A stretch of 43,345 bases of DNA from Treponema sp. (GTDB lineage Bacteria; Spirochaetota; Spirochaetia; Treponematales; Treponemataceae). Position numbers and translations under genes: made by a program. Location: positions 1 to 43,345 of the forward strand of contig PDOP01000011.1 of assembly GCA_002749205.1 (NCBI GenBank), in the 5' to 3' direction. Below, piece by piece: positions 8,620-15,632 of the stretch; the stretch's first letter is position 1, and each line of letters starts with the position of its first letter. The notes under the pieces are model-generated. The model was not told the DNA's origin, did not search any database, and saw nothing but the letters and a program-made list of their open reading frames with translations.

Positions 8620-9147
8620 TTATTCGGCCGTTGCAGTAGTAGCTACTGCTGCTGCCGCCGCTGCCGCAAGTTTTCCCATCTCTTGGTCAATCATCATTAA
8701 ACAGTGATTTGAATCGCAATATTTAAATCTGCCGATAATAGCACTAACAGTTGCTTCTTCTTCTACTTGCTCGTCAATGAACCATTTCAAGAATGACATT
8801 GTAGTATAATTATTTTCTTCATCTGCCAGCTTGTACAAATCGGTAATAGATTTTGTTACAAACTTTTCGTGCTCCAAAACCTGCTTCATAACATCAATAG
8901 CTTTTCCGTATTCAGTTTTTGGTGCAGACAAATCTCCAAACACAGGCTTTGAACCGACATCCAGTAAAAATCTGTAAATCTTCATTGCATGTGTCATTTC
9001 TTCTTCTGCCTGATTATGCATCCAACTTGCAAAACCCGGCAAATCTTCTGTTTCAAAATAAGTTGCCATTCCAAAATACAAATACGCAGAAGCCATTTCC
9101 TTGTTCACTTGTTCATTCAAGGCCTTCTCCAATTTTTCAGATACCAT
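8620..9147 (-). CDS. ftnA: Ferritin, with an alanine-rich C-terminal tail
   Basis: The start at ATG 9147 is chosen because GGAGA lies 5 bases upstream. An in-frame ATG at 9186 lies beyond the likely -10 element. The 175-residue product is a classic bacterial non-haem ferritin. The ferroxidase residues fall exactly at the positions of E. coli FtnA: Glu17, Glu50, His53, Glu94 and Gln127, with Glu130 also present. It should oxidise Fe(II) and store iron in a 24-subunit shell in the cytoplasm. The last ~17 residues (LAAAAAAAVATTATAE) form a low-complexity alanine tail that I do not associate with ferritins. It follows the ferritin fold directly and may be disordered or helical on the shell surface. 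The gene is first in a two-gene unit with the radical SAM gene. Confidence 0.95.
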   Translation of the reverse strand: MVSEKLEKALNEQVNKEMASAYLYFGMATYFETEDLPGFASWMHNQAEEEMTHAMKIYRFLLDVGSKPVFGDLSAPKTEYGKAIDVMKQVLEHEKFVTKSITDLYKLADEENNYTTMSFLKWFIDEQVEEEATVSAIIGRFKYCDSNHCLMMIDQEMGKLAAAAAAAVATTATAE

Positions 9148-9165
9148 AATTTCTCCTAAAAAAAT

Positions 9166-9194
9166 ATTATACTGATAACATAACAAAACTAAAA
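9166..9194 (-). promoter_or_regulatory. Putative promoter of the ferritin gene
   Basis: On the minus strand an exact TATAAT (9166-9171) lies 17 bases from a weak -35 element TTTTAG (9189-9194). The start would fall near 9160, giving a leader of about 12 bases that just includes the ribosome-binding site. The weak -35 could indicate activator dependence. No Fur box is evident. Confidence 0.5.
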
Positions 9195-9344
9195 AAGAAA
9201 GTCAACTGTTAAGAATAAATTTTAATGGCATAAAATTTTATAATTGAATAAATTTTAAAAGTCAGACGAGTTTTCCAATTTTTCCTATCTTTCTTTATAT
9301 TAATTTTTTCAAAAAATTGTTTTTTAGTAATTTTAATCTGTTTT

Positions 9345-9372
9345 TTTTCATATTTATATGATACAATATAAT
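9345..9372 (+). promoter_or_regulatory. Putative promoter of glgC
   Basis: TATAAT at 9367-9372 has a poor -35 (TTTTCA, 9345-9350) with 16 bases between them. Transcription would start near 9379, about 65 bases before glgC. The gap 9148-9443 is otherwise very AT-rich. It contains a fragment at 9258-9287 (AAAAGTCAGACGAGTTTT) that matches the first hairpin of R3 at 26154-26172. Confidence 0.4.
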
Positions 9373-9443
9373 TGAACGGTATAAAATTTGATTTGAGTTA
9401 ATCCGAAAAAATCGAAAAATTTACGGCAAAAAAGGAGAAAATT

Positions 9444-10721
9444 ATGGCAAAGGCAAAAGTTTTATCGCTTATTTTAGGTGGCGGAAAGGGTACCAGGTTA
9501 TATCCTCTTACGAAATCACGCTCCAAGCCTGCTGTTCCCTTTGGCGGCAAACATAGAATTATAGACATACCGCTTTCCAATTCAATCAATTCAGGTTTTA
9601 GAAACATATATGTTCTGACACAATTTAATTCGGCTTCTTTACATCTACACATTGCAAAAGCCTATGTTTTTGATGTGTTTTCAAACGGTTTTGTCGAAAT
9701 TTTAGCTGCAGAGCAAACCTTTGACCATTCAGGCTGGTACGAAGGAACTGCCGACTCCGTAAGAAAAAACTTTACACATTTTAAGAGACTGGACTTTAGC
9801 CATTACATCATTCTTGCAGGCGACCAACTGTACAGAATGAATTTAAAAAAATTCCTGCAAGAACATCTAAACTCAAAGTCAGATATAAGCATTGCATGTA
9901 CCCCTGTAAACAGAGAGTCGGCATCGGGGTTCGGTATTATGAAAATAAATTCCAAATCTGAAATTACAGATTTTATGGAAAAACCCGGTCCTGACTTGGA
10001 TATAACAGATTGGCAAATCCCAAAAAACTCTTCCGGCAAACCTGCCGACCCGAATAAAAACTATCTGGCATCTATGGGCATTTACATTTTTAACCGAGAT
10101 GTTATGGAAGAGGCATTGGACAATGAACTTACAGACTTCGGCAAAGAAGTAATTCCGCAATCAATCGGAAAATATAAGGTTACTTCGTTTTTACACGAAG
10201 GATATTGGGAAGACATCGGAACAATTAAATCATTTTACGATGCAAACTTAGCACTTACCGATATTAAACCCGAGTTCAATTTTTACAATGTTGAAATGCC
10301 CATCTACACACATAACAGAAACCTGCCACCGTCTAAAATCAACTTTGCAGAGCTTGACAGGGTTACCTGTAGCGAAGGCTGTGTTATAACAAGAGCAATG
10401 GTTATGCACTCTGTAATCGGTATAAGATCAACAATCGAAACAGGCAGCTTCTTAGACGGAGTAGTCTGCATGGGTGCCGACTACTATGAAACAGTGCAAG
10501 AAAAAAAAGAGAACCAAAAAAAAGGCATTCCCCCAATCGGTATTGGCGAAAATTCCAGAATAAAAAGAGCCATTATAGACAAAAATGCCAGAATTGGCAA
10601 CAATGTATCAATAGGGTTCGGCGAAACTCCGGCTGACGGAGACTACGGCTCGTATCATGTCGTAAACGGTATCTATGTTGTTTTAAAAAATGCCATCATA
10701 CCGAACAATACCGTCATTTAG
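9444..10721 (+). CDS. glgC: Glucose-1-phosphate adenylyltransferase (ADP-glucose pyrophosphorylase)
   Basis: The enzyme makes ADP-glucose from ATP and glucose-1-phosphate, the committed step of bacterial glycogen synthesis, in the cytoplasm. At 425 residues it has the usual length. The N-terminal nucleotidyltransferase domain carries LILGGGKGTRLYPLT and SKPAVPFGGKHRIIDIPLSN. It also has GTADSVR, the metal and substrate segment LAGDQLYRM, and EKPGPD. The C-terminal third (about 300-425) is the left-handed beta-helix of hexapeptide repeats (VITRAMVMHSVIGI, IGNNVSIGF) that mediates allostery. AAGGAG lies 8 bases before the ATG. No other glycogen gene is adjacent, although a catalytically dead GH57-fold protein is encoded 20 kb away. 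Its stop codon overlaps the end of clpC on the other strand. Confidence 0.96.
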   Translation: MAKAKVLSLILGGGKGTRLYPLTKSRSKPAVPFGGKHRIIDIPLSNSINSGFRNIYVLTQFNSASLHLHIAKAYVFDVFSNGFVEILAAEQTFDHSGWYEGTADSVRKNFTHFKRLDFSHYIILAGDQLYRMNLKKFLQEHLNSKSDISIACTPVNRESASGFGIMKINSKSEITDFMEKPGPDLDITDWQIPKNSSGKPADPNKNYLASMGIYIFNRDVMEEALDNELTDFGKEVIPQSIGKYKVTSFLHEGYWEDIGTIKSFYDANLALTDIKPEFNFYNVEMPIYTHNRNLPPSKINFAELDRVTCSEGCVITRAMVMHSVIGIRSTIETGSFLDGVVCMGADYYETVQEKKENQKKGIPPIGIGENSRIKRAIIDKNARIGNNVSIGFGETPADGDYGSYHVVNGIYVVLKNAIIPNNTVI

Positions 10722-13200
10722 TTAATGTCCTTGACCGGTCATTTACAACGGATATTTTTTCGGGCAACCCTTCTTCGCTTTTGATAATGGATATTAAAAT
10801 GTTTCCGTCTTTTGCATCAATCTGAACGGTATCTGTCGATGCAAGCTCTTTCGCTATTATCTTTTGTGCCAAAGGATCTTCAATTTCCGTTTGCAACAAT
10901 CGCCTCATAGGTCTTGCTCCGTAAGATGGACTGTAACCGTTTTCGACAAAAAAGTCTTCGGCATTTTCTGAAAGCATGATTGTAATATCCTTTTCATCAA
11001 GGCGTATTTTTAATTTATCAAATTCAAGTCTAAATATTTTTGCAATACTTTCTCTGTCTAACGGAGAAAAAACAAGTATATCATCAATTCGATTTATAAA
11101 TTCAGGCGAAAGTAATTCTTTAATTTCCGATTCGGAATTAAGCTTTATATCCTGATAATCCATAACACCACGCTCAGTCATATTAAACCCAAGCCGGCTT
11201 TCGTTGATAATGGATCTGGCACCTGCATTACTAGTCATTATTATAACCGTATTTCTAAAACTCACAGTATGGCCAAGATTATCCTGTAGTTCACCTTCCT
11301 CAAGTATTTGCAACAGTAAATTAAACACATCTTGATGAGCCTTTTCGATTTCGTCAAACAAAATAACCGAATATGAATTCTTTCTGACTTTTTCGGTAAG
11401 AAGACCACCGTTTTCAAAGCCAACATAACCCGGAGGAGCGCCTGTAAGTCTGGCAACATTATGCTTTTCCATAAAGTCGCTCATATCGATGCGGATAATA
11501 TTGCTTTCTTTTCCGAACAAAAACTTTGCAAGTTTTTTTGCAAGCAAAGTTTTACCAACTCCTGTAGGCCCTAAAAATAAAAACGAGCCAATCGGTCTGT
11601 CATAAGCTGTAATTCCGGCGCGTGAGCGGCGAATTGCATTTGACAAAACCTTTACGGCAAAATCCTGACCGATTACATCCGAACTTAAAATGCTTTCCAT
11701 TTTTAATAATTTTTCAGTTTCGTCTTGGCTCATATCTTCAAGCGGCACGCCGGTTATTACAGAAATTGTTTTTATAATATCTTTTTCAAGCACATAACCC
11801 AAAGGTCTACACTCGGGATTTTGCCACTTGATTTTAATTCGCTCTAATTCATTTTTTAGTTTTCGAACCTCATCGCGAAGATATGCCGCACTCTCATAAT
11901 CCTGCTGTTCAACATAAATATTTTTTTCTTTAATCAAGCGAGCTATACTTTCTTCAACTTTTGAAAACTCATCGGGGCGCCTGTCAATTTCGATTTTTTT
12001 CATTGCACCTGCTTCATCAATTATATCTATTGCTTTATCGGGAAAAGCCTTATTTTGTATATATTTACCCGAAAGCTCAACAGCCTTTTCAAGTGCCTCA
12101 AACGAATACTCTACATTATGATACACTTCATATTTGCTTTTAACACCTTGCAATATTTTAAGAGTCTCTTCTTTTTCGGGCTCTTTAATTTGAATACTCT
12201 GAAATCGTCTTTCCAAAGCTGCATCTTTTTCTATATTATTCCTGTATTCAGATTGGGTTGTAGCACCAATACACTGTATAATACCTCGTGCAAGAGCCGG
12301 CTTTAAAAGATCGGCCGCATCAAGGGAATTTTGCCCCATTCCGCTTCCAACAATAGTATGAATTTCATCTATAAACAAAATAACACTCTTGTCTCTTGAT
12401 GCTTCCTGGACTATTTTTTTTATTTTCTCTTCAAACTGTCCCCTGTATTTAGTTCCGGCTACAAGAGTGCCGATTTCAAGAACTATAATCCTTTTTCCCA
12501 ACAAAACCCGTGGTACATCTTCGTTTACAATGTTTGCCGCAAGCCCTTCAATAATTGAAGTTTTACCGACACCCGGCTCGCCTACCAAAATAGGATTATT
12601 TTTTCTCCTTCTTGCAAGTACTTGGATAATTCGGTTTGTTTCTTTTTCGCGCCCGATAACAGGATCAAGCAAACCCATTTTATATTTTTCGGTTAAATCA
12701 ACTCCCATTTCGTCTAGCAGGGATTTCTCTTTTTTTTCGCCTTGCCTAAAATCAAACCTTTCTTTTCCGGAAGTTGCGGCTATAACGCTTCTTATGTCAT
12801 TGATATGTTTATTTTCAAGCTCCAAAAATTTATAAAATTCAGAATTATTTTCGTGAGCGAAAGCCAAAACGAAATGCTCCGTACCAATGTATTGGGCTCT
12901 CAAAGAGCGAGACTCGATTGCGGCAACATTTACCGCAGTTTGCATCCTTCTGGAAAGTGGCGGTTGCTCATCTTGTATCGGCTCATTACCGACAGGCAAT
13001 TTTTGCTCCAATTGCAATTGCAAATTAATAATATTCACACCAAGCTTTTCCAAAACATGATAGCCCATTCCATATTTATTTTTTATAATTGCCAACAAAA
13101 CATGCTCAGGCTCCAAAAATTTTGCATTAACATTTTTCGCCTCATTATACGCATAAATCCGAAAAAGCATAGTTGCATCTTTCGAAAATTCCTGTATCAT
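10714..13200 (-). CDS. clpC: AAA+ unfoldase of the Clp family, ClpC type
   Basis: This is an ATP-dependent protein unfoldase of 828 residues. It has two Clp_N repeats (~1-145), D1 AAA+ domain with Walker A GEPGVGKT (~207-214) and Walker B VILFIDEIHT. A UVR-like middle segment, EQQDYESAAYLRDEVRKL, is diagnostic of ClpC rather than ClpA or ClpB. The D2 domain has GPTGVGKT and VILFDEIEKAH. The RLGFN segment in D2 sits where the ClpP-binding (I/V/L)GF loop lies, so it should feed substrates to ClpP. The long ClpB coiled coil is absent. AAAGGAG lies 7 bases before the ATG. The last codons overlap glgC by 8 bases in convergent arrangement, so neither gene can have a terminator between them. Confidence 0.93.
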   Translation of the reverse strand: MIQEFSKDATMLFRIYAYNEAKNVNAKFLEPEHVLLAIIKNKYGMGYHVLEKLGVNIINLQLQLEQKLPVGNEPIQDEQPPLSRRMQTAVNVAAIESRSLRAQYIGTEHFVLAFAHENNSEFYKFLELENKHINDIRSVIAATSGKERFDFRQGEKKEKSLLDEMGVDLTEKYKMGLLDPVIGREKETNRIIQVLARRRKNNPILVGEPGVGKTSIIEGLAANIVNEDVPRVLLGKRIIVLEIGTLVAGTKYRGQFEEKIKKIVQEASRDKSVILFIDEIHTIVGSGMGQNSLDAADLLKPALARGIIQCIGATTQSEYRNNIEKDAALERRFQSIQIKEPEKEETLKILQGVKSKYEVYHNVEYSFEALEKAVELSGKYIQNKAFPDKAIDIIDEAGAMKKIEIDRRPDEFSKVEESIARLIKEKNIYVEQQDYESAAYLRDEVRKLKNELERIKIKWQNPECRPLGYVLEKDIIKTISVITGVPLEDMSQDETEKLLKMESILSSDVIGQDFAVKVLSNAIRRSRAGITAYDRPIGSFLFLGPTGVGKTLLAKKLAKFLFGKESNIIRIDMSDFMEKHNVARLTGAPPGYVGFENGGLLTEKVRKNSYSVILFDEIEKAHQDVFNLLLQILEEGELQDNLGHTVSFRNTVIIMTSNAGARSIINESRLGFNMTERGVMDYQDIKLNSESEIKELLSPEFINRIDDILVFSPLDRESIAKIFRLEFDKLKIRLDEKDITIMLSENAEDFFVENGYSPSYGARPMRRLLQTEIEDPLAQKIIAKELASTDTVQIDAKDGNILISIIKSEEGLPEKISVVNDRSRTLTK

Positions 13201-13260
13201 ACCGACTCCTTTATATCACACACTAAATTAAATTCAAATATTTAACATTTTACAACTCTA

Positions 13261-13289
13261 ATTCTACATTATCTTTTCGGCTATGTCAA
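13261..13289 (-). promoter_or_regulatory. Promoter of clpC
   Basis: On the minus strand TTGACA (13284-13289) and TAGAAT (13261-13266) are separated by 17 bases. The predicted start near 13254 gives a leader of about 54 bases before the clpC ATG. I see no CIRCE (HrcA) or CtsR-like direct repeat over it. Confidence 0.65.
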
Positions 13290-13328
13290 CAATTAAATTT
13301 AGCTCCTGTTTTTAAAAAATAATTTACA

Positions 13329-13493
13329 ACCCACTCCCTCCTCATAATCTTTCGCTCTTTTTTGAATAAAACTAAACGGCGTTTTCCGCTTTCGCTCCAA
13401 CCGCCTTTTCTTTTTTATACAATCGAGCGAAAGGATAGAAGGAGGTCGTAAAATCAGACAAACCGATTATGCTAAGCATGCCGGTTTTCTGAT
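13329..13493 (+). repeat. R1 intergenic repeat, copy A
   Basis: Outer arms CCTCCTCATAATCTTTCGCTC (13337-13357, here split as CCTCCT + CATAATCTTT + CGCTC) and GAGCG + AAAGGATAG + AAGGAGG (13425-13445) pair at both ends. An asymmetric core sits between: ATAATCTTT faces CTATCCTTT. The element opens CAACCCACTC. A second hairpin follows, 13453-13465 with 13482-13493 (AAACCG/CGGTTT). The same plan recurs at 25949 and 43236 and, inverted, at 29816. The 13201-13754 gap holds this element, an R2 copy and two promoters, and no convincing gene. Confidence 0.75.
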
Positions 13494-13560
13494 AATACAG
13501 CCCGTAAGTTTGCGGACATTTATTAAAATAAAAATCAGTAAAATAATAAAAGCATGTATT

Positions 13561-13677
13561 TCGCGATGAGTTTTATGTTGAGCACTCCCCTACTTTGGGG
13601 GGTAGCGTAAAACAAATGGGTTAGTTTTTTAACTAACCCATTTGTTTGAAGCGAGGGGGATACACCCCCGCAAATAA
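13561..13677 (+). repeat. R2-like intergenic repeat, copy 2
   Basis: The element begins TCGCGATGAGTTTTATGT and contains GGGGGGTAGCG. A perfect 17-bp stem follows, 13610-13626/13631-13647 (AAACAAATGGGTTAGTT with its complement, TTTT loop). Then comes GAAGCGAGGGGGATACACCC, a small GGGGG/CCCCC hairpin, and CAAATAAAAA. The flanking words are nearly identical at 35711-35834, where the central stem has a different sequence that is again self-complementary. Confidence 0.8.
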
Positions 13678-13701
13678 AAATTAAAGAAATGTTTTGTTCT
13701 A

Positions 13702-13730
13702 TTGATTCTATTTTATTTCTGTGTTAGAAT
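13702..13730 (+). promoter_or_regulatory. Promoter of the C26 amidohydrolase-mnmA pair
   Basis: TTGATT (13702-13707) and TAGAAT (13725-13730) are separated by 17 bases. The predicted start near 13737 gives a short leader containing AAGGAGGA, the ribosome-binding site of the gene at 13755. Confidence 0.6.
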
Positions 13731-13754
13731 CGATTTTAAGTTTAAGGAGGAATT

Positions 13755-14504
13755 ATGAAAATACCGAAAATAGGAATTACCGCAAACATTACATTAGACA
13801 ATGATGAAGGTTGGGAAGGTTACAGGCGTTGCTCTGTCAGTGATTTTTGCGCACAGTCAATTGCAGATGCCGGCGGAGTGCCGTTTGTAATGCCGGTTAT
13901 AAAAAACGAAAGTTTAATTAAAGAGCAAGTTGCTTCGCTTGACGGCATTTTATTGTCGGGGGGGCAAGATGTAAATCCGCAGTTATGGGGCGAAGAGCCT
14001 ATCCCTGAATTAAAAACCGTTTGCGTTGAAAGAGATGCGTTTGAGTTTGCGGTATTGCGGTTTGCATCTGAATTGAAAAAACCTGTTTTCGCTATTTGTC
14101 GCGGCTCGCAAATTTTAAATGTTTTTTTCGGCGGAACATTGTATCAGGATTTGAAAACTCAAACAGATGTAAAAGTTAAGCATTCACAAACAGGCGAATA
14201 CACGGTCGGGACGCACACCATTATTGTTGAAAAAAACTCACGGTTTTATCATATTTTACGCGACCGCATTTTTGTAAACAGTTTTCATCACATGGCTGTT
14301 AAAGATCTTGCAAAAAATTTTATTTGCACGGGTAAGTCTGTTGACGGAATTGTTGAGCTTTTTGAAAGTACTGATAAAGATAAATTTATTATTGGAACAC
14401 AATGGCACCCCGAAATGATGAGTGCAACAAATACGGAAATGATGCTGATGTTCAAAGAATTTATCGCTGCATGCGGTGGGCATAAATGTTGCTGTAATTG
14501 TTAA
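13755..14504 (+). CDS. Peptidase C26 / gamma-glutamyl-gamma-aminobutyrate hydrolase-like amidohydrolase
   Basis: This 249-residue class I glutamine-amidotransferase-fold enzyme is of the PuuD/C26 type. The nucleophile elbow FAICRGSQ places catalytic Cys115, and GTQWHPE provides His218 and Glu220. The LLSGGQDVNP segment is also typical of the family. Members hydrolyse gamma-glutamyl amide bonds, for example gamma-glutamyl-GABA or folate polyglutamates. The substrate here is unknown. The protein ends in CGGHKCCCNC (240-249), five cysteines and a histidine in ten residues, resembling a metal- or thiol-binding tail not normal for the family. A strong AAGGAGGA precedes the start. mnmA follows after 6 bases in the same operon, with no obvious functional link. 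Confidence 0.88.
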   Translation: MKIPKIGITANITLDNDEGWEGYRRCSVSDFCAQSIADAGGVPFVMPVIKNESLIKEQVASLDGILLSGGQDVNPQLWGEEPIPELKTVCVERDAFEFAVLRFASELKKPVFAICRGSQILNVFFGGTLYQDLKTQTDVKVKHSQTGEYTVGTHTIIVEKNSRFYHILRDRIFVNSFHHMAVKDLAKNFICTGKSVDGIVELFESTDKDKFIIGTQWHPEMMSATNTEMMLMFKEFIAACGGHKCCCNC

Positions 14505-14510
14505 GCGATA

Positions 14511-15593
14511 ATGAATGCAAATAATAAAACAAAGGTTTTAGTAGGTTTAAGCGGCGGGGTTGACAGTGCTGTTTCGGCAAAACTGCTTTTACAAAAAGGT
14601 TATAATGTTGCCGCAGTTACCTTAAACCTTTTATCGGATAATGCCCAAGAAGCGGATATTAAAGCGGCAAAATTGACAGCGGACTCGTTAGGCATTAAAC
14701 ATTTTGTTTACGATGCCAAAGATGAATTTAAAAAATTTGTTATCGATTATTTTGTTGAAAGCTACGAATCGGGATTAACGCCAAATCCGTGTTTTCTCTG
14801 CAATAATTTAATTAAGTTTGGTTTAATGCAGGAGTATGCGTTTAAAAAAGGGTTTAACTTTATTGCAAGCGGACATTACGCAAAAATTACCTACGACAAA
14901 ACCGGCGATATTTTTAGATTATACAAAGGTAAAGATAAACATAAAGACCAAAGTTATTTTTTGGCAGGACTGACACAAGCACAGCTTTCAAAAACAATTT
15001 TTCCGCTTGCTGATTTAACAAAAAGCGAAGTCAGACAAATTGCAAAAAGCTATAACCTACCCTGTTTTGAAAAAACAGAAAGTCAGGATATTTGTTTTGT
15101 ACACAATAATGACTACACGCTTTTAATCGATAAAATTGCAAAAGACAAATTCCGTGAAGGCAGTTTTATACTTTCTGACGGCAAGGTTGTCGGTAAACAT
15201 GCAGGTTTACACAGATATACAATTGGACAAAGGCGCGGATTAAATCTTGCCTTCGGTTATCCTGTTTATGTGATTAAAAAAAGCTCAAAAGATAACACGG
15301 TTACTGTCGGTAAAGATACAGAGCTTTTTTGTTCCGAGTTGTTTGCAAAAGACATTAACATAATTGCCAATGATGTATTTAAACAAATCACCGACAGAAA
15401 TAAAAATTCAAATCTTGAATGCCTTATTAAAACGAGATACAAACAAGTTCCAAAGCTCGGTACAGTTTTGAGCATGCAAAACAATATTGTGCACATTAAG
15501 TTTAACGAGCCTGAAAGAGCTGTTGCACCGGGTCAGGTTGTTGTACTTTATATGAATGAGCAAGTAATTGCAAGCGGAATAATTGGCAAATAA
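14511..15593 (+). CDS. mnmA: tRNA-specific 2-thiouridylase
   Basis: The enzyme thiolates uridine 34 of tRNA-Lys, -Glu and -Gln using sulphur passed from a cysteine desulphurase. The 360-residue product has the ATP pyrophosphatase P-loop GLSGGVDSAVSAKLLL near the N-terminus. The first catalytic cysteine is in TPNPCFLCNN and the second in SQDICFV, with HYAKI between them. The C-terminal region shows YTIGQRRGLN and the beta-barrel segment ending AVAPGQVVVLY. All key residues are present. No clear ribosome-binding site precedes the ATG, which lies 6 bases after the upstream stop, so translational coupling is likely. It converges with the signalling operon on the minus strand, 39 bases away. Confidence 0.96.
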   Translation: MNANNKTKVLVGLSGGVDSAVSAKLLLQKGYNVAAVTLNLLSDNAQEADIKAAKLTADSLGIKHFVYDAKDEFKKFVIDYFVESYESGLTPNPCFLCNNLIKFGLMQEYAFKKGFNFIASGHYAKITYDKTGDIFRLYKGKDKHKDQSYFLAGLTQAQLSKTIFPLADLTKSEVRQIAKSYNLPCFEKTESQDICFVHNNDYTLLIDKIAKDKFREGSFILSDGKVVGKHAGLHRYTIGQRRGLNLAFGYPVYVIKKSSKDNTVTVGKDTELFCSELFAKDINIIANDVFKQITDRNKNSNLECLIKTRYKQVPKLGTVLSMQNNIVHIKFNEPERAVAPGQVVVLYMNEQVIASGIIGK

Positions 15594-15632
15594 AAGCATT
15601 CTGAGCAACTCGCCGTCTGCTAAATAAACATA

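Noticed and set aside
9148..9186. Longer N-terminus for ferritin from ATG 9186
   Set aside because: The extra 13 codons would span the likely promoter -10 element, and the shorter form aligns at residue 1 with known ferritins, with Glu17 in place.
13329..13677. CRISPR array or IS element
   Set aside because: There are no regular direct repeats with spacers, no cas genes and no transposase frame. The repeats are palindromic units scattered singly over the window.
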